From NCBI GenBank assembly GCA_964396245.1, contig CAYNEO010000004.1, positions 62,001 through 126,000 on the forward strand: DNA of 64,000 bases, written 5' to 3'. This stretch comes from CAYNEO01 sp964396245 (GTDB lineage: Bacteria; Zixibacteria; MSB-5A5; GN15; FEB-12). This document shows positions 16,544 through 27,031 of this stretch, piece by piece. The translations under genes and the position numbers were made by a program. The notes beneath the pieces are model-generated. The model did no database searches and had not been told where the DNA came from. It saw only the letters and a program-made list of their open reading frames with translations. How positions within the stretch are numbered: the stretch's first letter is position 1; each line of letters opens with the position of its first letter.

Positions 16544-17769
16544 TGAGCTTCGAAAGATATATCGCCCAGAGATACTTCAGCTCCGGCCGCTTTTTTGTAT
16601 CGATTTCCACCTGGATTTCAATCATCGGCGTCACCCTTGGCGTGGCGGTGGTGTGCATCGTGACCTCGGCGCATAACGGCTTTGAATCGGAAATTCGAAA
16701 CCGCCTTCTCGGTACCACGTCACACATTTCGATTTTTGCCCTCAATAATGACTTCATAACGGATTATCGAGAGGTGATGGATGAAGTCGACCAGGTGCCC
16801 GGTGTCGTGGCGTCATCGCCGTTCATCTACTACAAAAGTGTGATCAGATCGGAGAAATCCGAGGACGGCATTATCGTGCGGGGAATTGAACCCGATCTGG
16901 AGCGCAAGACCGCGATTATAGCCGATGTTATTAAAGCGGGCTCCTACGCGTTTACTCCTGTTGTTGACGGAAACGACACCATTCCGGGAATTCTGCTGGG
17001 TAATGAACTCGCCCGTCGGCTCGACGTTTATCTCGGGGAGATGGTGGCGATGTATTCTCTGCGTGGTGAGGATATCCGGTCCCGGGCTACACCGCGGGTA
17101 AAGAAATTCTACGTTTCGGGCATTTTTGAAACGGGCATGTATGAATTCGACGGCCAGATGGTCTACATCTCACTCAAATCGGCCCAGGATCTTTTTCGCA
17201 CGGGCGATGCGGTCAATACCATTCACCTGAAACTGACCGATATTTATCAGGCCGATCGAATTGCCCCCAAGATTGACAGTCTTCTCGATTACCGGTTTCA
17301 GGTCGTGCCGTGGAACATACTTAACAAGAATCTCTTCGGATGGATAGAGCTCGAGAAGATATTTCTGTTTGCCGGCTTTATCCTGATCGTGATTGTCGCG
17401 TCGTTTTCGATAATTTCAGCGCTGGTCATGCTGACCATGGAAAAGCGCGCTGAAATCGGCATTCTGAAAACAATGGGCACAACCCCGGCGAGCGTTGCGC
17501 GGATATTTGTCTATAAGGGCCTGTGGATCGGCATCATAGGCGTCCTGGTGGGCTGGGCAATAGGTTTCTTGATCGCATACCTGCAGAACACGTTCAAGTT
17601 TTTCCAGCTGCCGCCGGACATTTACTTTGTGAGTTATATCCCGATCGACATCCATCCGCTGGACTTCGTTCTGGCCGGGGCCATCACGATCCTGGTGTGT
17701 TTTCTGGCGGCGTTGTATCCGGCATTACAGGCGGCGCGGGCATCGGTTGTCGATGTCCTGCGGGAATAG
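16543..17769 (+). CDS. lolC: Lipoprotein-releasing ABC transporter permease (LolC/LolE family)
   Basis: The 408-residue protein has the MacB/LolCE layout: one N-terminal transmembrane helix (about 22-45), a large periplasmic domain, and three helices in the C-terminal FtsX domain (about 270-300, 325-350 and 375-400). The N-terminal block FERYIAQRYF and the cytoplasmic loop MTMEKRAEIGILKTMGTTPASVARIF are typical. With LolD it extracts lipoproteins from the inner membrane for transfer toward the outer membrane. Only one permease is present, so it probably acts as a homodimer (LolF-like arrangement). The ATG at 16543 follows GGGAGAATA. lolD begins about 90 bp later. Confidence 0.9.
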   Translation: MSFERYIAQRYFSSGRFFVSISTWISIIGVTLGVAVVCIVTSAHNGFESEIRNRLLGTTSHISIFALNNDFITDYREVMDEVDQVPGVVASSPFIYYKSVIRSEKSEDGIIVRGIEPDLERKTAIIADVIKAGSYAFTPVVDGNDTIPGILLGNELARRLDVYLGEMVAMYSLRGEDIRSRATPRVKKFYVSGIFETGMYEFDGQMVYISLKSAQDLFRTGDAVNTIHLKLTDIYQADRIAPKIDSLLDYRFQVVPWNILNKNLFGWIELEKIFLFAGFILIVIVASFSIISALVMLTMEKRAEIGILKTMGTTPASVARIFVYKGLWIGIIGVLVGWAIGFLIAYLQNTFKFFQLPPDIYFVSYIPIDIHPLDFVLAGAITILVCFLAALYPALQAARASVVDVLRE

Positions 17770-17859
17770 GTCCCAAAAGTGCGATTGATGCTAAAAAATT
17801 GGGCAGATTTGGCGAAAATGATAGTATAGCAACGAGTAATAGGATTGTATTCGAGCACT

Positions 17860-18558
17860 ATGGACAATAATGGTCTTATCCTCTCCGCCCGGGACATCCA
17901 CCGGGACTTCCAGACCCCTGATTCGGTGCTGTCGGTTTTGAAGGGGATTTCACTGGATGTCAACCGCCGGGAAATGGTGTCCGTCACCGGGGCCTCGGGA
18001 GTCGGAAAATCGACTCTTTTGCACATTCTGGGCGGTTTGGATCGTCCGACTCGCGGCGAAGTAACGGTAAGTAATGTCTCCCTGACCGGAAAGTCGGAAA
18101 AAGAACTGGCCCGGTTTCGGACGAAAAGGATAGGATTCGTCTTCCAGTTTCATTATCTTTTAGACGACTTTACGGCGCTGGAGAATGTGATGATTCCCAT
18201 GCTCCTGAATGGCAAAAAGCGGGGCGATGCGGCCCGGCAGGCGGAACTGATTCTGGACCAGGTGGGTTTAATAGATAGAAAAGGCCACCGTCCGAAGCAG
18301 TTATCGGGCGGAGAACAACAACGGGTGGCTGTTGCGCGCGCTCTCGCCAACGACCCAGACATCGTTCTGGCTGATGAGCCATCGGGAAATCTGGACACCG
18401 CCACCGGCCGGAAGTTACACGACCTCCTCTTCCACCTCAATTCCCAGAAGTCGATTACGTTTTTGATCGCCACTCATAACGAAGAGCTGGCGGAGCGCTG
18501 TAACCGGCGATTGACACTGGTTGCGGGTAAGGTGACCGAAGAGGTGAAGGGAGACTGA
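17860..18558 (+). CDS. lolD: Lipoprotein-releasing ABC transporter ATPase
   Basis: The 232-residue protein is an ABC ATPase of the MacB/LolD group. It has Walker A GASGVGKSTLL, Q-loop FVFQFHYLLDDFTALENVM, signature LSGGEQQRVAVARAL, Walker B IVLADEPSGNLD and switch His in LIATHNEEL. The FQFHYLLDDFTALENV block is characteristic of LolD. It powers the neighbouring permease. A TTG at 17845 could add five residues, but ATG 17860 fits the usual N-terminus. The mcsA start lies 5 bp after the stop, so lolC/E, lolD and mcsA-mcsB are probably one transcript. Confidence 0.94.
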   Translation: MDNNGLILSARDIHRDFQTPDSVLSVLKGISLDVNRREMVSVTGASGVGKSTLLHILGGLDRPTRGEVTVSNVSLTGKSEKELARFRTKRIGFVFQFHYLLDDFTALENVMIPMLLNGKKRGDAARQAELILDQVGLIDRKGHRPKQLSGGEQQRVAVARALANDPDIVLADEPSGNLDTATGRKLHDLLFHLNSQKSITFLIATHNEELAERCNRRLTLVAGKVTEEVKGD

Positions 18559-18563
18559 CGAAG

Positions 18564-19112
18564 ATGCTTTGTCCGGAATGTAACAAACGGGAAGCAACCG
18601 TACATTTGACACAGATCGTAAACAATCAGAAGGTAACGGTATCGCTGTGCAAGGAGTGCGCGGCCAAAGTCGGCTTCCACTCTCCGCTCGACAACATGCC
18701 CTTTCCTCTGGCGGAGATACTCTCAGGTATGACACAGAATTTACCCCAGGCCGCGCAAACTGAAGCCGATGAATCGCTGGTCTGCGAAACGTGCCATATG
18801 ACGTTTGCTGATTTTGCCCGTCACGGCCGTTTCGGTTGTGGCGGCTGTTATTCGGCCTTTCGGCCGAAACTCGAACCGATCATGCGCAAAATTCACGGTT
18901 CGTCGCTGCACCGGGGACGCAATCCCGGCATGATCGCCGGCGGTGCGGCCAGCCAGGCGCTTCCCATCAAGGAAGAAGAGCGGCTCGACACCGAGCTGCG
19001 CAAGGCTATCGAAGCGGAAGATTTCGAACGCGCCGCCGAATTGCGCGACAAACTCAAGGCAATGCGGCATAGTCCGGCGCATGAAGACGATGACCAGGGA
19101 GCGGATGAATAG
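18564..19112 (+). CDS. mcsA: McsA-like zinc-binding activator of protein arginine kinase
   Basis: The 182-residue protein carries four CXXC pairs (Cys3/6, Cys29/32, Cys74/77, Cys92/95), the paired zinc knuckles of McsA. A C-terminal UVR motif (about 138-172) contains the DFERAAELRDKLK signature also found in ClpC and UvrB. In Bacillus, McsA binds and activates the arginine kinase McsB and helps stress-regulated proteolysis. The end overlaps the mcsB start by 8 bp. No ctsR precedes it, unlike the Bacillus ctsR-mcsA-mcsB-clpC order. The 5-bp gap after lolD suggests co-transcription with the Lol genes. Confidence 0.9.
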   Translation: MLCPECNKREATVHLTQIVNNQKVTVSLCKECAAKVGFHSPLDNMPFPLAEILSGMTQNLPQAAQTEADESLVCETCHMTFADFARHGRFGCGGCYSAFRPKLEPIMRKIHGSSLHRGRNPGMIAGGAASQALPIKEEERLDTELRKAIEAEDFERAAELRDKLKAMRHSPAHEDDDQGADE

Positions 19113-20178
19113 AGTGAGCACGATGTTTGATGACATGGCAAAGTCGCCGGCGGCCTGGCTTACCGGTAAAGGAAGTGACTCGCTGGTCGTGATTTCCAGC
19201 CGCGTTCGTGTGGCCAGAAATGTGGCCGGCTGCCTCTTTCCGCCCGCAGCCGATGTCGAAACCAAGAAGCGTATTGTCTCCTATTTCGACTCGGCCAGCA
19301 CCAAATCGAAACTGCTGTCTTCGGGAGACTACCACAAGGCGGCGGATATCGGTGACCTCGACCGCGATTTCCTCATCGAACGGCACCTGATTTCACCGGT
19401 CTTTCTGGACGGCGATCTCTCGAAAGCGCTGTTTATCGGCGCTGACGAGCGCGTGTCGATCATGATAAACGAGGAAGATCACCTGCGAATCCAGGCACTG
19501 GCGGCGGGATTGGACCCCCAGGGCGCCTATGAACTGGCCATGCAGTATGAATCCGAGGTCGGCAAGTATCTCGAATTCGATTACGATGCGGACTTTGGCT
19601 ATCTCACCGCGTGTCCCACCAACGTCGGCACCGGCATGCGAGCCTCGATTCTCATCCATCTGCCCGGTATGGTGCTGACCAAGGAAATCGATCGCATGAT
19701 ATCGCGCATCACCCGCAGCGGCCTTATCGTGCGAGGATTCTACGGTGAAGGATCCGATGTGCTCGGCAACCTGTTCCAGATTTCGAATCAGAACACACTC
19801 GGGCTTGCCGAGGAAGAGATTGTCAACCAGATCACGCGTGTGGCCGAAGAAATCATCGAAAGCGAGGCGGCTGCGCGCCAGCGGCTTATCGATGAAGCCG
19901 GTGATATGATCGAGGACAAGATCTGGCGTTCATACGGAATTCTGAAACACGCCCGCGTGCTGACATCCGACGAGGTTATGAACCTGCTCTCGGCGGTGCG
20001 GCTCGGTCATGCGATGAAGATTATAGATTTTCTGGATATCTCACTGATCAATGAAATTCTGCTGTTGTCGCAACCGGCGCATCTGCAGAAATACTATGGA
20101 CAGGAAATGGACAACAACCGTCGTGACTTTGTCAGAGCCCAAATGGTACGGGAAAAGCTACGGAACAGTCAACAATGA
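19105..20178 (+). CDS. mcsB: Protein arginine kinase McsB
   Basis: McsB phosphorylates arginine in proteins, marking them for ClpC-ClpP degradation. The 357-residue protein is a guanidino kinase. The N-terminal substrate block is VISSRVRVARN. The active-site Cys170 lies in ACPTNVGTGMRAS. The C-terminus carries RDFVRA, matching the RDxxRA motif that forms the phosphoarginine allosteric site in Geobacillus McsB. The ATG at 19105 follows AGGGAGCGG. Later in-frame ATGs (19123, 19135) would shorten it slightly. It overlaps mcsA by 8 bp, and clpC follows 69 bp on, so the three genes form a functional set. Confidence 0.94.
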   Translation: MNRVSTMFDDMAKSPAAWLTGKGSDSLVVISSRVRVARNVAGCLFPPAADVETKKRIVSYFDSASTKSKLLSSGDYHKAADIGDLDRDFLIERHLISPVFLDGDLSKALFIGADERVSIMINEEDHLRIQALAAGLDPQGAYELAMQYESEVGKYLEFDYDADFGYLTACPTNVGTGMRASILIHLPGMVLTKEIDRMISRITRSGLIVRGFYGEGSDVLGNLFQISNQNTLGLAEEEIVNQITRVAEEIIESEAAARQRLIDEAGDMIEDKIWRSYGILKHARVLTSDEVMNLLSAVRLGHAMKIIDFLDISLINEILLLSQPAHLQKYYGQEMDNNRRDFVRAQMVREKLRNSQQ

Positions 20179-20247
20179 ATAGTTGTTTTGAACTTGCAAG
20201 ACAGATAGAAGAGCGTTATTTCTATAGAGAAGGAAGGTACTAACAAT

Positions 20248-22716
<2,469 letters not shown>

Positions 22717-22740
22717 TCTCCTTCAAATAGACTAACTCAG

Positions 22741-22777
22741 GAAGCCGGTCGGGATTGATTTCCGACCGCTTCTTTTT
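22741..22777 (+). terminator. Rho-independent terminator after clpC
   Basis: GAAGC and GGTCGG pair with CCGACC and GCTTC (one bulged C), loop of 9 nt, then five T. Confidence 0.8.
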
Positions 22778-22818
22778 GTCGGATAAGTTGTTTCCGGACA
22801 GCCGGTTGGCGTTTTTGC

Positions 22819-22846
22819 TTGCCATTGGGCGGAGATATGTTATATT
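22819..22846 (+). promoter_or_regulatory. Sigma70-like promoter for rpmA
   Basis: TTGCCA (22819-22824), a 16-bp spacer and TATATT (22841-22846), about 58 bp before the rpmA ATG and just past the clpC terminator. Confidence 0.6.
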
Positions 22847-22904
22847 AGCGGCTCCCCGACAGCGGGGTAACAGCGAACAATTACGATAGTCATAGAGGTC
22901 TGTC

Positions 22905-23162
22905 ATGGCACACAAAAAAGGTGTAGGTTCTTCGAAAAATGGCCGGGACTCACAGGGCCAGCGTCGCGGGACCAAAGTATTTTCCGGTGAGACGGTGAGC
23001 GCCGGCTCGATTCTGGTCCGCCAGTGCGGCACACCGATCAAAGCCGGACAGAATGTCGGCACCGGCTCCGACCATACGCTGTTTGCCAAAATCAGCGGGA
23101 TAGTCAAGTACGAACGGGTCGGCAAATCGGGCAAACGCGTCTCGGTCTACGAGTCGGCCTGA
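22905..23162 (+). CDS. rpmA: 50S ribosomal protein L27
   Basis: The 85-residue protein begins AHKKGVGSSKNGRDS after the Met, the mature L27 N-terminus that reaches the peptidyl transferase centre. The cleavable extension found in many Firmicutes is absent. Later blocks GTKVFSGETV, AGSILVRQCGTPIKAG and GSDHTLFAKISGIV are typical. L27 usually follows rplU (L21) and precedes obgE, but neither is next to it here. It forms a single-gene unit with its own promoter and terminator. Length is normal for the family. Confidence 0.96.
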   Translation: MAHKKGVGSSKNGRDSQGQRRGTKVFSGETVSAGSILVRQCGTPIKAGQNVGTGSDHTLFAKISGIVKYERVGKSGKRVSVYESA

Positions 23163-23196
23163 TTTGTTCTCGCGGCAGACAGCTGCCGAAAAACTC

Positions 23197-23238
23197 AGCG
23201 CTGTCGAATGTGCATGCATCCGACAGCGCTTTTTTTTG
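23197..23238 (+). terminator. Rho-independent terminator after rpmA
   Basis: AGCGCTGTCG and CGACAGCGCT form a 10-bp stem with a 14-nt loop, followed by at least six T. Confidence 0.85.
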
Positions 23239-23254
23239 TGCGAATCGGTCCCGC

Positions 23255-23283
23255 TTGACTTGCCGGTCGAGTGCGCCTACATT
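23255..23283 (+). promoter_or_regulatory. Sigma70-like promoter for the M48 protease gene
   Basis: TTGACT (23255-23260), 17-bp spacer and TACATT (23278-23283), with the ATG at 23309. Confidence 0.5.
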
Positions 23284-23308
23284 GCGTCGATACCGAAGTA
23301 GCCAGATT

Positions 23309-24637
23309 ATGAGAAGAATACCCGCACTCATAGTGCCCCTGCTTCTTGCCGTCATGATGGCGGCGCTTTCATCGAGGGTCCTCGCACAGGACAGTTCCCG
23401 GATCAGTTCCGACTCCGGCTCCGTTGCGAGTTCCGCGGTCCAATCATCGCAGCCGGTATCCGACTCGAACCTCACCGGACTCAGCTCCGAGGGACAGCAG
23501 AAACTTCAATCGTATTCGCGTCTCAACGTGATCTGGCTCTTTGTCAGTTTTGCCGTTGGAGTGGGTGTCCTGCTGCTGATCCTGTTCGCCGGGTGGTCCG
23601 CCAAATTCCGTAACTGGGCGCAGCTCGCACGCAAATCGTTCTTCATCACCTGGCTGTACATCGCCATTCTCGCCGTGGCCGTATATATCCTGCAATTTCC
23701 ATTCACGCTCTTCCGCGGCTTCTTCGTTGAAAAGCACTATGGATTTCTCAACCAGGGATTTCTCGAGTGGTTCGGTGAGGATATCCTCTCGCTGATTATC
23801 ATGATCATACTGGCTATCGTTCCCGTCTGGCTTTTCTATGCGATTGTGAGACATTTCAAACGCTGGTGGCTGATTTTTACGGCGAGCATGGTGCCGGTTA
23901 TTGTCTTTTTCATCGTCTTTGCGCCGGTGGTAATTCAACCGATCTTCAACGAATACAAGCCGCTGAAAAACCAACAGCTCAAGAACGAACTGCTCGCGCT
24001 TGCGAGTAAAGCCGGTATTACCGGCTCACACATCTACGAGGTCGATGCTTCAAAACAGTCCTCGAAAGTGAATGCTTATGTCACCGGGCTGTTCGGGTCG
24101 AAGCGCATCGTTCTCTATGACACGCTGATCAAGAATTTCACGCCGAACGAGATACGGTTTGTCATGGCTCATGAAATGGGACACTATGTGCGTCACGACG
24201 TCTGGCTGGGAACGCTGATTGCAGTCACATTCCTTTTGTTTGTCATGTGGCTTATCAGCCTGTTTATCCCGGGGACCATTCGCAAGTTCCATTTCCGATT
24301 CGGTTTCGACCGTCTCGGTGATATCGCCTCGCTGCCGCTGGTGCTGCTTTTTGCCAGCGTGTTGTATTTCGTGTTGCAGCCGCTGCCGAACATGGCCTCA
24401 CGGGCCATGGAACATCGCGCCGACGCGTTCGCCATGAAAATCTCCGGCGTGAGCGATCAGGTGGCCGCCGAGGCATTTCGTAAACTGGGCCGGTATAATC
24501 TGTCCAACCCGAATCCCAGTCCCTTTATCGAATTCTGGTTCTACACGCACCCATCGCTGAAACAGCGTATTGACTTTGTACTGAATTATCATCGCCCGTC
24601 GGCGTCGCCGGCTGAAGCAAAGGAAATTGAACAGTGA
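23309..24637 (+). CDS. M48-family (Ste24-like) integral membrane zinc metalloprotease
   Basis: The 442-residue protein has a signal-peptide-like N-terminus and a Ser-rich linker, then about six transmembrane helices. The zinc motif His288-Glu-x-x-His292 is in AHEMGHYVRHD, and the third ligand Glu368 is in AMEHRADAFA. The block FFVEKHYGFLNQGF is typical of Ste24/CAAX-type members. Bacterial relatives cut membrane or exported proteins. A CAAX substrate is unlikely in bacteria. An upstream in-frame start at 23024 would run through rpmA and its terminator, so it is rejected. The gene overlaps the next by 4 bp (GTGA), so the two products are made together. Confidence 0.92.
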   Translation: MRRIPALIVPLLLAVMMAALSSRVLAQDSSRISSDSGSVASSAVQSSQPVSDSNLTGLSSEGQQKLQSYSRLNVIWLFVSFAVGVGVLLLILFAGWSAKFRNWAQLARKSFFITWLYIAILAVAVYILQFPFTLFRGFFVEKHYGFLNQGFLEWFGEDILSLIIMIILAIVPVWLFYAIVRHFKRWWLIFTASMVPVIVFFIVFAPVVIQPIFNEYKPLKNQQLKNELLALASKAGITGSHIYEVDASKQSSKVNAYVTGLFGSKRIVLYDTLIKNFTPNEIRFVMAHEMGHYVRHDVWLGTLIAVTFLLFVMWLISLFIPGTIRKFHFRFGFDRLGDIASLPLVLLFASVLYFVLQPLPNMASRAMEHRADAFAMKISGVSDQVAAEAFRKLGRYNLSNPNPSPFIEFWFYTHPSLKQRIDFVLNYHRPSASPAEAKEIEQ

Positions 24638-26937
24638 CCTACGGAAAATCGCCGCTGATAGTCTTGTTGCTTGTACTGAGCGTTACCCCATTTTCATCCG
24701 CTACAGCCGCCGATGGAGCGCAACTCGCCGAAGTTGTCGAGCAACTGGCAAATCCTTCGCTCGACAATACCGTAGCATATGATGTCGCCGGCCTGGAAAT
24801 CGAGCACCACGGTTTTGTCCTGGTATTGGATTCCGGAACCATGTACCTGATAGAACCGGTTGTGCTTGACTCGGGTGCGCAATATGTCGGCGGGTATTTT
24901 CAGGGACGGGCGCATTTTCGGTTTGTGCCGCCGGTGCAGGTTGAGAGAGACCAGGTACGGCGGTTCTTCAAAACGGATTCACTGAATCGCGAATGCACGA
25001 CCACCGAACTGCTGTTCAGCAGGGACATGTACTCTGTCGTAATGGAAGCGGGTAAGAAGAAGTCGCCGGACATTACGCCTGAATTGGCCGAGAGTTTCTC
25101 CGAAAGCAACGGAGTGCTCACTGAGGGAGGCAGCCGCGAATTCGTTTTCAGCGCCGTAAAGGCTGTTTCACAACCGGCCGGCGAGTCGTTTTTGCTGGTA
25201 AATACCGAGCTGTACGAAACAGGTCGGGTCATATATCGATTCGATCCCTATGACCGCGAGGAGGTCAAGCTGTACCGCTACTCATTCGAGCGCGGTTATG
25301 GACAACGGATGGAACTGGTGTCCAGCTACAGTATCTATATCGATTCCTCTTATCGCACAATCAACGGCTTCAGCAAAAGACAAATTGACACCCGCCAATA
25401 TGCCATTACCGCCGTCGTGGACAACGAGGGATTTTGTGCGTGTACGGCGACGCTGGAGGGCGTCATCCTCAAGCCCGTGCAGATGGCGGCGATGAGCCTG
25501 CGACCCGAGATGGAGGTCGACAGCATTCTCGATGCGTCGGGCAGTCACGTCGGGTTCATCCGTCCGGCAAATGAAGATAATCCCGACCCCGGGCTCTACC
25601 TGTTCCTGGCGGACCGTTTCGAGGCCGGCGACAGCCTGGCTCTGACACTCTTTTATGGCGGCAATATCGCTGATGTCGGCGGGGGTGAATTGTCTGTCCA
25701 CGCGGGCGCGGACTGGTATCCGCGATACAGGTATTTTGACCGGGCAACTTTCGACCTGACACTCCGCACTCCCCGCGATCTGGCTTGCACGGCCACCGGC
25801 AAGCAGGTCGAGCGCAAAGTGGAGAAGCAAAAGTATGTCACACAGTGGCGACAGGATTATCCCGTTGCCGATGTCACGTTCGCTATCGGGAGGCTGGAAG
25901 AGTACGTTGCGTCCGCTGAGGACCTTCCTCCGATTCATCTCTATTATGAGCCCACGGCGATGACGGCGCAGGCAACCGATACCGCATACGTCCCGCCGGG
26001 CGAAGAGGACGTGTTCAACAGCCTCAAGCTGTTCACCCATTATTTCGGTACTTGCGTGTTTCCACAGCTTGTGGCTGTAGAGACACCGTCTCAGGACGCC
26101 GGTGTCTATGCCGGTTTTCTCGCACTGGGCATGCAGACATTTGTGGCGGATCTCGGGTGGGGCCACGATCGACTGACACGATCGACCGGCGTCGCACACC
26201 AGTGGTGGGGAAGTGCCGTGGGATATGAAACGTACCACGACGAGTGGTTGAGCAAAGGCATCGCGCTGTATTCAGCCCTGATGTACCTCCAGGCGGCCGG
26301 GGGCAATGACCTGTTTATCGATCGTTTGAGCGCCTATCGCGACGAGATATTTGCTTCTCACACGTACCTGTTCAGCACCGAAGAGGAATCCGGTCCGGTT
26401 ATTCTCGGCAATCGTACCGCCGGCTACCTCACTCCAGAAGATGCCGAGCTCATCGTGTACAAGAAAGGCGCCTATATCATCCACATGCTCCGTAACCTGC
26501 TGCTCGACACCAAGAACATGAACGAGGACCGATTCCTGACCATGATGCGTGACTGGTATCAGACCTATAAGGGCAAGCCGGCGTCGACATACGAGTTCCA
26601 GCGCATGGTCGAGAAATACACCGGTGTTGACATGAGCTGGTTCTTCAAGCAGTTTGTCTACGAACAGCAACTGCCAACCTATGAATTCTCCTATACCACG
26701 GAACGCGATTCCTCGGGCAACGCCGTTATTACCTGCCACGTGGTCGAGTCGGGAGTCCCCGACGACTGGATGATGTATGTGCCGGTGGAGATCGAGTTCA
26801 TGAGCGGCAGCAAGGCATATCTGCGCCTGTTTATCGAGCAGCCGATCAGCGATATCACACTGCCGCCGGTCGCGGGCAATATCAAGGCGATTCGATTCAA
26901 CCCGTTCAACTCGGTGCTCGCCAAGGTCAAGCGATAG
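24634..26937 (+). CDS. Secreted M1-aminopeptidase-like protein with lost catalytic residues
   Basis: The 767-residue protein starts at GTG, with a signal peptide (about 1-25). A large beta-rich N-terminal region is followed by an M1-type region. The zinc site should be HExxH-x18-E. Here the block reads RSTGVAHQWWG, so the first His is Thr518 and the Glu is Gly519, while the second His522 remains. The third ligand, 19 residues on, is Lys541 (WLSKGIALYS in place of the usual NEGFA). The surrounding fold is well kept: AHQWWG, YKKGAYIIHMLRNLL and the C-terminal substrate-side helices. It is most likely a non-catalytic binding protein, translationally coupled to the M48 protease. Confidence 0.85.
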   Translation: MTYGKSPLIVLLLVLSVTPFSSATAADGAQLAEVVEQLANPSLDNTVAYDVAGLEIEHHGFVLVLDSGTMYLIEPVVLDSGAQYVGGYFQGRAHFRFVPPVQVERDQVRRFFKTDSLNRECTTTELLFSRDMYSVVMEAGKKKSPDITPELAESFSESNGVLTEGGSREFVFSAVKAVSQPAGESFLLVNTELYETGRVIYRFDPYDREEVKLYRYSFERGYGQRMELVSSYSIYIDSSYRTINGFSKRQIDTRQYAITAVVDNEGFCACTATLEGVILKPVQMAAMSLRPEMEVDSILDASGSHVGFIRPANEDNPDPGLYLFLADRFEAGDSLALTLFYGGNIADVGGGELSVHAGADWYPRYRYFDRATFDLTLRTPRDLACTATGKQVERKVEKQKYVTQWRQDYPVADVTFAIGRLEEYVASAEDLPPIHLYYEPTAMTAQATDTAYVPPGEEDVFNSLKLFTHYFGTCVFPQLVAVETPSQDAGVYAGFLALGMQTFVADLGWGHDRLTRSTGVAHQWWGSAVGYETYHDEWLSKGIALYSALMYLQAAGGNDLFIDRLSAYRDEIFASHTYLFSTEEESGPVILGNRTAGYLTPEDAELIVYKKGAYIIHMLRNLLLDTKNMNEDRFLTMMRDWYQTYKGKPASTYEFQRMVEKYTGVDMSWFFKQFVYEQQLPTYEFSYTTERDSSGNAVITCHVVESGVPDDWMMYVPVEIEFMSGSKAYLRLFIEQPISDITLPPVAGNIKAIRFNPFNSVLAKVKR

Positions 26938-26962
26938 CTGTCGGCAGTTTCCCAATTCCCAC

Positions 26963-26990
26963 TTGCCCGTTCAGGGCAAACGTGTATATT
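26963..26990 (+). promoter_or_regulatory. Sigma70-like promoter for fumC
   Basis: TTGCCC (26963-26968), a 16-bp spacer and TATATT (26985-26990), 41 bp before the ATG at 27032. Confidence 0.55.
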
Positions 26991-27031
26991 GCTCCCTGTT
27001 ATGTGAAAACAATAACAATCTGGAGGATATT

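Noticed and set aside
25282..26238. Minus-strand 318-codon frame opposite the M1-like gene
   Set aside because: Shadow frame with no recognisable motif.
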